From Branchiostoma belcheri (Eukaryota; Chordata; Leptocardii; Amphioxiformes; Branchiostomatidae): a DNA stretch of 64,000 nucleotides. The stretch is from assembly GCF_001625305.1 (NCBI RefSeq), contig NW_017802691.1, positions 639,018-703,017 on the forward strand. The letters are read 5' to 3'. The position numbers and the translations under genes were made by a program. The notes under the pieces are model-generated. The model searched no databases, was not told the DNA's origin, and worked only from the letters and a program-made list of their open reading frames with translations. How positions within the stretch are numbered: the stretch's first letter is position 1; each line of letters opens with the position of its first letter. Shown piece by piece: positions 11,985-22,461 of the stretch.

Positions 11985-12900
11985 TAGGTGCTGAAACACG
12001 ATCCTTTGCTTGTCTCGCAAACTGGGCATTATCCTGGTTTGCACATTGCTTGCAGTAAATGTGAAGGTATTGAAAAAAATAAACGTGCATAACTCTTTTA
12101 TCACAAGACCCGAATCACCATTGCAATTTTCGTCGTAAGCATATGTATTAATATTATTCAAATAGCCAGCTTCAGACAATTAACATTAGGTAAGGCATAT
12201 GCTGGGTTGCTTGTCACACGGCATTACGGATCAGCTACCGAAGGACGCACCCTACAAGAACAAGAACAACAGCAACCGGTATCTGAGGCATTCGGCACGA
12301 GTTCCTGACCAGAAAGTGCCAACTGAGGCTATTTGACTTGCTTGAAAGGTCTGTTTCTTCTGCAAATGGTTTTTTTTTTTTGTAGTCAGGTTGTTCTGCT
12401 GTAGTCATGGCTTAATTCTCCAAGCATATTCTGAAATTGTTAATTATGACATTTTCTAACAGCATTAACCAGTGTTCTACACGAGTTTCTACCCAGAGAG
12501 TGCCAACTGAGGCTATTTGACTTGCTTGAAAGGTCCGTTTTTTGTAGACAAGTTGTTATGGCTGAATTCTCTGGGCATATGCTGAAATGATAAAGGTCTA
12601 CCCGTGCTCCATGCAGAGCATAGGGTTTGGTGCCCATGTCATTTCTGTAGCCCTTGGGCGACACACAGATTGTGCAAGGCACTACAGCAGGGGGCTAGTC
12701 CGCTGGTAGTACTGTGTGTTTGACCTTCCAACACTCTGTGCTGAGTGCTAAGCAGAAAAAGAAGTGTGTACCATTTCGGTATGATCCGGCCGGGGTTTGA
12801 ACTCACGACCTCCCGGTTACAAAGCGAGCACTGTACCAATTGAGTTATTGCACCGGTACTGAAATGATAAGTGGTGATATTTTCTAACGATGTTGTCTGA
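11985..12900 (-). repeat. dispersed repeat, right copy of an inverted pair (with SINE insertion)
   Basis: In reverse complement this matches 3470-4165 block for block, including TATCCTGGTTTGCACATTGC, the internal duplication with TTGCTTGAAAGGTC, and GGCATATGCTGAAATGAT. It is longer because a 265-bp SINE sits at 12594-12858. A shorter related fragment (ATTCAAGCAGCCAGCC) is at about 13230-13260. Confidence 0.7.
12594..12858 (-). mobile_element. tRNA-derived SINE (family 2)
   Basis: Read on the minus strand, the head is tRNA-like: A box region TAACTCAATTGG followed by B box GAGTTCAAACC. A body unrelated to family 1 follows. A 12-bp target-site duplication CTGAAATGATAA flanks it exactly (12582-12593 and 12859-12870). 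It interrupts the right copy of the dispersed repeat and is absent from the left copy. Confidence 0.8.
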
Positions 12901-14421
12901 CATTTACGGTGTATTTCTGTTTCCTTGGACCCGATTCATTCAAACTACCATGTAAGAAAACTACAGGAGCCGAGCTGTTTCGCATCCAACAAAACGTGGC
13001 CACACCCGAAAATAAAAAAAAGAAAAACAGCCCGTAAACTAAACTTTTTTCCAAATGTAATCTGACGAAACAGTCGTATAATGTTTGTAAAGGTCTGTCA
13101 GAAATACGCAGATAATTCTTGTAAAAGAGGTATTAAATTTTCTATCCTTCAGCTGATGTCCTTATATGGAAGGTACAACCAGGATGATGAAAATATCAGA
13201 TGCAAAATAGTAAACAATAGTGATTAATTGAATATTCAAGCAGCCAGCCCCAGACAATTAACACTACGTAGTACGAAATAAGCCACGCCACTGCATGAAT
13301 TTTCTTTTCTTGAAATATAAAACACGTTATATTGCAAAGAAAATGTAGAAAGTATAGTAACAACTTGCAATTGCATGTAATAGTGATAGTTTAGCTCTGT
13401 TTTCCTCTCAAAAATACGTTATTGCGCCCTTTTTTTTATAATGTGCTAACGTAAACAATAGCCTGGGTAGTGACAGAACACTCCTGGCTAATCATTGCTT
13501 TACAGCAATTGCAGGGTTCTAGCTATACATGTAGATGTCCTGATGGTGGAAAGAAGATTGCCGTGTGCTTTGTATTATGTTCTTTTAAATAACTGGAGGT
13601 TGTTTTCAGACCACGTTGTCTGGGAGACTGTCCCAGACTGTTTTCTTTCTAAAAATATTAAACCTAATCGCATGTACTTTAAGCAAAGATTTAGGTTTTG
13701 TCTTATTTTGACGTCTTTTTAGGTGCTTTCAACTGGCTTCATATTTTTACTGGTATATGTTGGTTCACCTACCACATATATTCTCCAATGAGAGTTTCAG
13801 ACTTTGACTTTATGACATATTCTATGCGTTTTTATCGGGCTCTCTTTTTTGTATTGGCATCTTTTCTTCGCTAACCAAACATACTCTCCGAGAAGAGGTT
13901 TAGGGTTTACAGCCTTCTGCTTATTTTTTGATATGTTAATTGCATTTTTCGCTGAGTGGCGTATTGCATAATGCCCTGCAAATGGTGTTCTTGCCAGCCA
14001 CCACATGACCTGTCTGGAGATTATAATTCAATGGTTTGGGGAGGGAAATGAATACTTTATATTTTATATTAGGAGATATTTTATGGTCCAATGAGCAATG
14101 GGATTGGAAGGGTCTCTAGTATTCAGAACCATTCCCAGTACACGCGTCCACTCGCGTATACAGAACCGTGCACATGCATGGAGCCAATATTCGTGCTTGG
14201 ATACGCGGAGATACGTGACTGATCCTAACCCTAACCCATTCAGACCTAGAAGTAGAAACTGGATACGATAGAGTGTATACAAAAAGCCATGCTCATTGCT
14301 TACTACCATTGAAACTGTATGTATTAAATCTGGTGTCTGGTGTCATAAGAAAATCAATCTTTTTTTAAATCCCAAGACAAAGTTGATATAACTTCATAGA
14401 GCGTGTTCCTGTTTCTTTCAG
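12901..14421. other. non-coding stretch upstream of the right LRR gene
   Basis: No gene is supported. The end (CCTGTTTCTTTCAG, AG at 14420-14421) is a good acceptor for the LRR gene, so part of this is likely its first intron and an untranslated first exon may lie here or further left. Two CCTAACCCTAACCC-like telomere-type units near 14225 are too few to be an array. Confidence 0.45.
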
Positions 14422-14426
14422 GACCC

Positions 14427-15950
14427 ATGGAAAACAAGCTGCGACACCTTCTGATTTTCCTTCTCATCATCTTGAAGGAGATCAACACGCCATCAGCTGG
14501 CAGTGACTTGCCGGGCTTATGTAACCACTGTAGACCATGGAGGGATTGCCACTGCAGCAGCAGGAACTTTACCACCATCCCTCAAATCTTCTCAACCGAA
14601 ACCACAGCGTTGGTTTTGGCGGGTAATCTGATTACAGTTGTAAATCGAACTGAATTGTTAAGGTACAAGCGTTTAAAATGGTTGAATTTGCAATATAATC
14701 GTGTTAGCATTGTTGAGTGTTTCCCTAATCTACCTAGACTTAGATGTTTGCAATTACAGGGCAACCAAATAAGTAACATCCATCCTGGAACATTCAAAAA
14801 TCTACCCATTCTACAGGAGATAGATTTAAACAGTAACAAAATAACCAACATACCACTTGGAACATTCGCAACTCTAGCCAAGCTCGAATATTTGTACCTG
14901 ATTAGGAACCAGCTGACAATGATTCAGTCTGGTACATTCGCAAACATCCCGCAGCTCAAAAAAATATGGCTGCAACAAAACCCAATAACAGAAATTCAAC
15001 CTGGCGCATTTGCGAAACTCCCTCAGCTCAAATGTCTGGGGCTGGGCTACCTCAAGATAACAGCAATTCAGTCTGGTGTATTTAAAAATCTACCACAGCT
15101 CGAAGATTTGCAAATGGAATGCAACTTCGCGATAACAGTGATTGAGCCTGGTGCATTTCAAAATCTGTTTCGGCTCCAAATGTTATCCATATCCACAAAC
15201 TCGATAAGGAAGCTTCAGGCAGGTACATTTGCAAATCTTTCCCGGCTCGAAGATTTGAATCTCCTCTGGAACCGGATAAAAACTATTCAAGCAGGTACAT
15301 TTGTAAACCTACCCCAGCTGAAAACGTTGCGGCTGAGTCAAGGCCTAATAACAAAGATTCAGGCTAGCACATTTGCAAACCTACCCAGGCTCGAAACGTT
15401 GACTCTGAACGACAATAAGATAACAAAGGTTGAGGCAGGTGCATTTGCAAACCTACCCAGGCTCGAAACGTTGACTCTGAACGACAATAAGATAACAAAG
15501 GTTGAGGCAGGTGCATTTGCAAACCTACCCAGGCTCGAAACGTTGACTCTGAACGACAATAAGATAACAAAGATTGAGGCAGGTGCATTTGCAAACCTAC
15601 CCCTTCTCAAAAAGTTGTGTCTGGAGATCAACCAGATAAATATAATTCAGCCCTCTGCGTTTGCAAACATATCACGGCTAGAGAATTTGGACCTTAGCTA
15701 TAACAGGCTGAATGCTATTTCTCCTTCGGCGTTGTTGCCATCTATTACCACCATAAAACTTGACAGAAACCCCTGGCATTGTGACTGTAGAATGGTGCCC
15801 TTCAGGCTAAATACAACTAAATTTCCTTCATTCAAAGACCAGATAATATGTAAGAAACCCGTCATATTCATGTATAAGAAGCTCAAAGACGTCAATCCTG
15901 AAGAAATGACATGTGAAGAACCAGCCTACAGTGTCAACACTAACTGTTGA
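14427..15950 (+). CDS. LRR receptor ectodomain (frame ends before the membrane span)
   Basis: The ATG at 14427 follows a candidate acceptor by five bases. The 507-residue product has a signal peptide (LLIFLLIILKEINTPSAG region), an N-cap with CNHCRPWRDCHC, about 16 LRRs and a C-cap with WHCDC. LRRs 12-14 are nearly identical (PRLETLTLNDNKITKVEAG), encoded by tandem 72-bp units at 15372-15587. It is clearly paralogous to the gene at 1-1318, which has about four fewer LRRs. Directly after the C-cap the frame stops at 15948 while the expected stalk, membrane span and tail continue one frame over (to 17274). Compared with the paralogue there is a net 4-base excess near 15920-15935. The shift may be a real lesion, an assembly error, or a route to a secreted form. 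Confidence 0.88.
   Translation: MENKLRHLLIFLLIILKEINTPSAGSDLPGLCNHCRPWRDCHCSSRNFTTIPQIFSTETTALVLAGNLITVVNRTELLRYKRLKWLNLQYNRVSIVECFPNLPRLRCLQLQGNQISNIHPGTFKNLPILQEIDLNSNKITNIPLGTFATLAKLEYLYLIRNQLTMIQSGTFANIPQLKKIWLQQNPITEIQPGAFAKLPQLKCLGLGYLKITAIQSGVFKNLPQLEDLQMECNFAITVIEPGAFQNLFRLQMLSISTNSIRKLQAGTFANLSRLEDLNLLWNRIKTIQAGTFVNLPQLKTLRLSQGLITKIQASTFANLPRLETLTLNDNKITKVEAGAFANLPRLETLTLNDNKITKVEAGAFANLPRLETLTLNDNKITKIEAGAFANLPLLKKLCLEINQINIIQPSAFANISRLENLDLSYNRLNAISPSALLPSITTIKLDRNPWHCDCRMVPFRLNTTKFPSFKDQIICKKPVIFMYKKLKDVNPEEMTCEEPAYSVNTNC
15372..15587 (+). repeat. three tandem 72-bp LRR-coding units
   Basis: Units start at 15372, 15444 and 15516, each TTTGCAAACCTACCCAGGCT... encoding one 24-residue LRR, with a partial fourth copy of the leading bases at 15588. 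They differ at very few positions, far less than other LRRs of the same gene, which points to recent unequal exchange or copying. Confidence 0.92.
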
Positions 15951-17274
15951 TATCCAAACCTCATTCACCTCATCTGAGGTGTCAACATCTTCAGTTCGCA
16001 GCACAGAAAGCTATGTAAGCCATACAGAATTCTCTGAAGGCTCCACATCTGCAAATCCAAAAGCAGGTCATTTAGGCTCCACATCTGCCACACAGCCCCA
16101 TGTTAGCCAATCAGAAAGTGCTAATAAGTCTCACAATATTATCGCTAAGTCTCGCTATCACCGGCAGTTCAAACAAAATGCTGGCTCAACAGCGCATCCT
16201 GCAGGCAAACCAAGCAAAACCATAGTCACGCCTACTTCTACTTCTCCCCTTACAATCACTCCGGAACAGAACCCAGAAAGCAGCAGTTCCCATGAATCTG
16301 CTTTCCCCCTACCTGTTCTCATTCGCTCTGTATTTGGTTCTGTAGCTTGCATTGTCATATTGGTCATCATCAGTTGTGCAGTGAGGTACGTAAGGAGAAC
16401 AAAGATACCTCCTTCAGGCCTGGATGTTGGTAACAACACAAATACTATAACGTCCAGCGGTCTTGATCAGACAGGACAGGGGCAGTCTCAGGCCAACATT
16501 CAAACTATTAATGTTGGTAATCTGTCACCTGATGAAATGCTAGCTGCCTTAAAGTCAAATGCTATGTATGCAAAGAACACAGCATCTAACAGTGGCCATG
16601 ATCAGACAGGACAGGGTCAGTCTCAGGCTAACACTCAACCACTGAAAGTTGGTAATCTATCTCATGATGAAATGCTAGCTGCCCTAAAGTCAAATGCTAT
16701 GTATGCATCTAACAGTGGTCATGATCAGGCAGGGCAGGGGCAGTCCCAGGCTAACACTCAGCCTCTAAATGTTGGTAATCTGTCACATGATGATGTGCTA
16801 TCTGCCTTAAAGTCAAATGCTATGTATGCATCTAACAGTGGTCATGATCAGGCAGGACAGGGACAGTCTCAGACCAACACTCAACCTCTAAATGTTGGTA
16901 ATCTATCAAATGATGAAATGCTAGCTGCCTTAAAATCAAATGTTATGTATGCAAAGAACACAGCATCTAACAGTAGCCATGATCAGACAGGGCAGGGGCA
17001 GTCTCAGGCTAACTTACAGTCTCTAAACGCTGGTCTATTACATGATGGAATGCTAGCTGCATTAAAGCCAAATACTATGTACGCAGGTGAGCGATCACAA
17101 GCAAAGAGCCCAATATCTACCAATTGTCCTGATCAAACAGGGCAAGGCCAGTCTCAGAAGACCATCACTGAAATTAAGACAAACAACACAATTAACGTAA
17201 TGACCTGTGATCATTATTACCAGTATGAAGATATTGACAACCATCATGTTCAGACAACAGAGGACCAGTCCTGA
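15913..17274 (+). CDS. stalk, transmembrane span and repeat tail of the right LRR receptor (shifted frame)
   Basis: This frame is open to the stop at 17274. From about 15930 it encodes sequence homologous to the stalk of the left paralogue (STLTVDIQTSF, TESYVS, TEFSEGST), so it belongs to the same gene; no independent start is implied. After a Ser/Thr/Pro-rich stalk comes one membrane span (SVACIVILVIISCAV, about 16327-16386) with a basic stop-transfer RYVRRTK. The tail has five tandem units of 37-45 residues, each containing DQ(T/A)GQGQSQ and a late (S/P)N(A/V/T)MYA, plus a sixth partial unit. It ends with a tyrosine-rich DHYYQYEDIDNHH segment. N-x-M-Y resembles the N-P-x-Y docking motif; that reading is inference. 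Confidence 0.82.
   Translation: MKNQPTVSTLTVDIQTSFTSSEVSTSSVRSTESYVSHTEFSEGSTSANPKAGHLGSTSATQPHVSQSESANKSHNIIAKSRYHRQFKQNAGSTAHPAGKPSKTIVTPTSTSPLTITPEQNPESSSSHESAFPLPVLIRSVFGSVACIVILVIISCAVRYVRRTKIPPSGLDVGNNTNTITSSGLDQTGQGQSQANIQTINVGNLSPDEMLAALKSNAMYAKNTASNSGHDQTGQGQSQANTQPLKVGNLSHDEMLAALKSNAMYASNSGHDQAGQGQSQANTQPLNVGNLSHDDVLSALKSNAMYASNSGHDQAGQGQSQTNTQPLNVGNLSNDEMLAALKSNVMYAKNTASNSSHDQTGQGQSQANLQSLNAGLLHDGMLAALKPNTMYAGERSQAKSPISTNCPDQTGQGQSQKTITEIKTNNTINVMTCDHYYQYEDIDNHHVQTTEDQS
16459..17157 (+). repeat. coding tandem repeat in receptor tail
   Basis: Six copies of a block starting CATGATCAGACAGGACAGGG (with variants) recur every 110-135 bp within the tail frame. Units 2 to 4 are most alike. 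Confidence 0.85.
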
Positions 17275-17384
17275 ATGACTGAAATTAATACAAACTCCGT
17301 AACTAGTGTTCATGATGATTAATATAATGAAGAAATGAACCTACATGATCTGGTAGGGCAGTGCCATCACTGAATTCTTAGATT

Positions 17385-18290
17385 CTAAAAATCTATTGTT
17401 TTAGATTGAGAACTGAGAACAATTATTGTTTTAGTCCGATAACTAGACTCAGAACTAAGAACAATTGTATTAGGTTGAGAAGTGTCTGTTATTATTGTTG
17501 TGTTGGAGACTGATGTTTTTATTGTTTTAAACTGATAAGAGCTACGTTGTTTTAGACCAATTATTGTTTTAGATTGAGAGCTGAGAAATATTATTGTTTT
17601 AGAATGAGAACTAAAAACAATATTTGTTTTAGACCGGTAACTGAGGAGAATTCATGTTTTAGACTGAGAACCGAGGGCAATTGCTGTTTAAGACTGAGAA
17701 CAATTATTGTATTAGATTGAGAACTGAGGACAATTATTGTTTAAAACTGAGAAAAATTATTGTATTAGATAGAGAAATGTCTGTTATCATTGTAGACTGA
17801 TGTTTTTATTGTTTCAGAATGAGAACTCAGAACAACTGATGTTTTAGATGGAGAACTGAGAACAATAATTGTTTTGGATTGAGAACTAAGAACAATTAAT
17901 GTATTAGATTGAGAACTGAGAACAATTATTGTTCTAAACTAAAAACTAAGAAAATTATTGTATTAGATTGAGAAATATCTGTTATCATTGCAAACTGATG
18001 TTTTTATTGTTTTAGACTGAGAACTGACAACTTGTTTTATTTAGACTGAGAAATGAAAACGGTTATTGTTTTAGACAGAAAACTGAGGACAGAATTGTTT
18101 TAGATCGAGTACAATTATGCTTTTACATTGAGAACTGAGAACAATTATTGTTTTAGACTGTTATCATGATTGTAGTGTTGGAGACTGGTGGTCTTATTGT
18201 TTTATACTGAGAACTGAGAACAATTATTGCTATAGACTGAAAACAACTATTGTTTTAGATTCGGAGTTGTCTGTTATCACGATAGTGTTA
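17385..18290 (+). repeat. degenerate AT-rich minisatellite
   Basis: About 900 bp consists of loosely repeated pieces such as TTATTGTTTTAGACTGAGAA and GAACTGAGAACAATTATTG, with a larger recurring block (GTCTGTTATCATTG ... GACTGATGTTTTTATTG) three or four times. It lies between the LRR stop and an AATAAA, so it may form the 3'UTR. Confidence 0.8.
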
Positions 18291-18365
18291 GAGACTTTGC
18301 GTCGGCAGATCTTCAGAGACCATTGCCATTATTTGTTTTATATTTCATATTTGATCAATGCAGCA

Positions 18366-18371
18366 AATAAA
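18366..18371 (+). other. candidate polyadenylation signal
   Basis: AATAAA is the first good signal I noted downstream of the right LRR receptor stop, about 1.1 kb away. Use is unproven. Confidence 0.3.
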
Positions 18372-19924
18372 AATCAACATAACGTAATACACCCAGTACA
18401 TGGACTGGTTTGTTGCAGGTAGACATCAGAAATGGCTGCAAAGCTCCAATCTTAGCTGCACTGGGGGGCATATACACCCAGTATTAAGCCCTGATTTTCA
18501 TTCCAAACACCACCTAGCGAAACTATGCCAACATACAACATACAACAACTAACTAGGCATATAACAGAGTTCGGCAGAAATTATCTACTCACACTATCGG
18601 ATGAGACTAGTAAGTTAAAAAAGTTAAAGCCCTCCCTCAACCATTAGCATGGCCGCATATGGCGGCGCCCATTTTGATATCACATACGATAACACTTGAG
18701 TTGACCCGAAACTTTTCAAGTCATTCATTCTAACGCGTTAGGGCCTCTTTATATAGTGTTTCTCAACAATATATCTTTACATACGGTGATTCTGCTTTCT
18801 GACACTTTTCAAGCCATGCCTTGTAACTGAAGGTTCAAAGTTAGGACCACCTCGTGTGCTGTTCTCCAGAGAGCAATCTTAGGGAAACATTTTTTTACCA
18901 CCAAGAATATGCTCGAGTCGCTAAATGACTCTTTATTTAACGTAACTTTTCAAGTCATACTTGAAAGCATCGTTATTTGATGTTCTTCGTGGATCAATTT
19001 TGGGTCAACCTTTCTTTTGCACCACCAGAGATGCGCTGAGTCTCAGAATTGATGCTTGCTTTTCTGGAATTTTTCAAGTTATGCTTTCTAACCTCATGAG
19101 TTGTTCCCCATGCAGGGAGTAATCTTAGGACCATCCTTCTTTCTTACCGCAAGAAAATTCTGCTGGAGTCGTTGATACAATAATCGCGATGACTCATACT
19201 TTCCCAACACCTTCGCCTCGCACCCTAAGACGATTACACTCACAAATGGCGTATATTAGAATCTATTGCCTGCGTTTTCCGCGCTTTGTCTTCATATTCT
19301 GCCAGAAACGCCACGTCTTGTTTCCATACCGCTAGATCAACCCTCCCACTGGTAGCACCACAGTCGCGCTAATGCCGACAGAATTTAATTAAAGCACCTA
19401 AGTGTCCACCTAGGTGAGAACTCGCGAGGTGGTTTATCAGATTTTTGGTCTCCTGCATGCCTAACGTTGCCGCCTGTCAGCCCATCTGTCATCATTGGCG
19501 TCTCCTAAACTATCTTACCACCTGCCGCCTGAGCAAACGTTCACGAACTTCGACTTCAAAGTTGTGAGGCAGAATATGTTTCACACTGGGTAAGCTAAAG
19601 ACAGACAAACTCTCGATTACAAATGCCATGATGATCTAAATGTCTATAGAATCGGGACACAACGCATTGGCGTATCATTGACGCCTCTTTAGCTGAAGTT
19701 GTAGGTATATTAAAATCTATGATTAACTGCGGTTCAAATTCCGTAATTTGTTCGGGCATCTTTTCTACCTGTATGCATTGTTTTTTTCAACTTATTATTT
19801 TTTTTATTCCTCTGTCCTTGGTATTTTCTTCACCGCTCCCCCTTTCTTTAAACCTTTTTATGTTTGACTTTCCAGAAGGAAAGTATATTTTTAGTCCGTT
19901 TCTTCTTCTTCCCCTCCAAAAAAT
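18372..19924. other. non-coding stretch with weak repeats
   Basis: Between 18705 and 19170 four loosely spaced blocks share ACTTTTCAAGTCAT and AGCAATCTTAGG-like words, perhaps an old tandem repeat of about 120-150 bp. No gene is seen. Confidence 0.4.
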
Positions 19925-20130
19925 AAGGTCAATGACCTGGACCAGACGGCTATCACCACGGTAACTTGTGCTGTGGCAGACACACTGTAGTGTTGGGTTA
20001 CATTATGTAGCAAGTATCAGGACAGAGTTGGACTCGTGTCGCCACATACTCTCTCTCTCTCGGCTTGTCTTCGCCACATACTAGTATGTGGATATACTAG
20101 TATATGAGTAAGACTAAACAGAGCAGTAGC
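19925..20130 (+). repeat. dispersed repeat D1, copy 1
   Basis: Shares ATGACCTGGACCAGACGGCT, CACCACGGTAACTTGTGCTG, GTTGGGTTACATTATGTAGC and a TATATGAGTAAGA tail with copies at 27165-27305 and 44125-44275. Class unknown; SINE- or MITE-like size. Confidence 0.65.
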
Positions 20131-21245
20131 TCGTCAGCCTAGGTTATTCAATCAATTTCAATTTTATTCAATCAGACAAAATCATACAAAATTAGGGAAT
20201 GCTAATGCACCCTTGAATTGTGCATTCGATTTTTTTTACAAACAATTGCTTAAAAATAAACAAGTAAACGGAAACTCACTATATACAAATATGTACAAAC
20301 ACCATTCAATCTACAACAGGAAAGGACAGGCATGGCCCGATGAACCATTATCACTGTCATTGTAAAGTCTAATACTGCAAAATATTCAAGGAAAACATTA
20401 TGCATTTGCTTTGCATTTTTAGCGTCTATTTCACACACAAAAGCCCAACGGATTTGTATCGATTTTGAAATTCGTTTATCTTCCTTTGCGACGTGTTGAA
20501 GAATTAGTCGTCAGCCAGGATGTCTCAATAAACAACATCAATAAGTCAAAGACACGTCTTAGAGACTTAAATAGGCATGGGGCCGGTTTGGGGGCTGAAA
20601 AGCATAACTGTGAAATTATCTTAGCCGCGCAAAACTACATCACAGAAACAAAACGCTTCTAGTTGTATGTGTCCTGCTATGCTTTCCTTCTCTTCTGGGA
20701 TGGGAGGTTTGACTCGTGCTATCCATAATTTTTCAAATGTCTTGTTAACGCTATTTTTTCTATTGTAAAAGTGGTAAAAGTGTGAGTTGTACCTAACCTT
20801 TTATTTGTACTCATCACTGTGCTTCTGAATAAAAAAAAATATTTCCAACCATTGCAGGACACACTGAGAAATACGCCTTGTATTCAGTTTTGCGATGGCA
20901 AAATACACTGTCATTATAATAAACGCGTACTGCGAATCTGGTCGTACATGTAGATATGGTTGAACCAAACGTTTAAAAATGTATAGAAACGTACTGTGAA
21001 CTGACGAAATAACTGAATTCTATTTCAATAGTTTTTCATTTTTTTTACATAATTCTTATAAGGGTGCAGTCACGATGACAAAAGTATCTGACAGATGTTT
21101 GTAAAAGAAGGTTACACAAATTCCCCCCCAATTAACACGAATTTTTTGGGTGTTATTACTTATATCTTACTTTCCTTCTACAATGCACGGGTCATTAAAA
21201 AGCTAGGGTAGTATTGTGCTTTATCTTTTGCTCACACTTGTGCAG
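20131..21245. other. non-coding stretch
   Basis: Nothing recognised beyond a CACATACTAGTATGTG palindrome near 20073-20090. Short open frames here have no recognisable product. Confidence 0.4.
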
Positions 21246-21283
21246 AACTACGTACATTTGGGACTGTCGCTGCCATAAATTCT

Positions 21284-21522
21284 TTTTTTATATTCCAACA
21301 CTCACAAGACGTGGTGACGGCACACTCAAGTTTTTTCAACTCATATTAATGCCGCCATCAACACGGGGGACAATGAAATACTCATGTTCACGTGAGCGAA
21401 GTGAAGAATGTCGTGTAAAGTGCCTTTCCTAAGGGCACAAGATCTGTGACATGTCAAGACTCGAACCCGGGACCTCTTGGTTCCGAGGCGAGCACTCTGC
21501 CGCTACGCCACACGACCCCACA
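21284..21522 (-). mobile_element. tRNA-derived SINE (family 1) with very long target-site duplication
   Basis: Reverse orientation: the A-run end is at the left and the tRNA-like head at the right (B box GGTTCGAGTC in complement near 21450-21470; head GTGGGGTCGTGTGGCG at the right end). The body matches the copies at 4288 and 49717. It is flanked by a 38-bp direct repeat (21246-21283 and 21523-21560; AACTACGTACATTTGGGACT...) with one mismatch. Confidence 0.88.
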
Positions 21523-21560
21523 AACTACGTACATTTGGGACTGTCGCTGCCGTAAATTCT

Positions 21561-22461
21561 ACCTCAGATACCTCGATGACAGTCCATCAGTTTTACGACT
21601 ATTCCCTGGACTGGTTAACATGGATTTTCTGCCGTAAAACGTTCATCAGCCAGTTAATAACGAGCTCAGATTTTCAGTAGTTTACGACCGCCGTAAAACG
21701 TCATCGTTATGCAATCCAGCGTGATATTTATGACGAGTAAAGCTGTACACTGGGCGTAACTGTCGTAAATTTGAAGACGACGAGCTAAGTGTCTATCTGT
21801 CTTGCTTTACAGTAAGTCATAGTTACAACGTGCTGCCTGTGTGTCTGATTTATTGGTGTTTTATCTAAATATCATGATGGCAAATCTTTATTCTAGTTGC
21901 TGATAAAATTTTGTGGTTATCAGGATTGCGAGAGACGTTTTGAGGAACGATCATAATAAAGTTTTACGGCTTTTTTTCTTGTGTGTAAACATTCATGTTG
22001 ACATATTGGTGATTCCATTGATATTTGATTTTTATCAGTGCATTCCATGCAAAATAGTTGCTAAGTTAAATTTCGAATCCCCTTTCCCAAGATTGATTAA
22101 AATTACTACGTTTGTCCACTTTTGACTACTCCGAATTGACTTCATGGATGAAAGTTCTGGACTGTAAATAGTGTATTTAAGGAATTGTGTTATTTTACTC
22201 CATGCTGTTAACTTTTTAATGTCGTTGAACGTTTTTCTTCGATTGTAATACATGTATGCATATATGTATGTAATGTGTAGACCACAGGAAGAATACCCTC
22301 TTTTGAGGCTAATTGTTCATCTAAAATAAAACTCAAATAAAATCAATAAAAAGCTCAATTCACTGCTGATACGAGCATGCACGTGCACATACAATGAGAA
22401 AAAAGATGCCTAGTCACCAAGTTTGGGAGTTATCAAACAATTGTCCTCCCTTTGAAGAGCA
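21561..22461. other. non-coding stretch
   Basis: I see no gene, repeat or structured element here. Confidence 0.35.

Noticed and set aside
14225-14240. Interstitial telomere repeat
   Set aside because: Only two CCCTAA-like units; expected by chance.
15359-15631. Repetitive 76-90 codon minus-strand frames
   Set aside because: Antisense shadows of the 72-bp LRR units.
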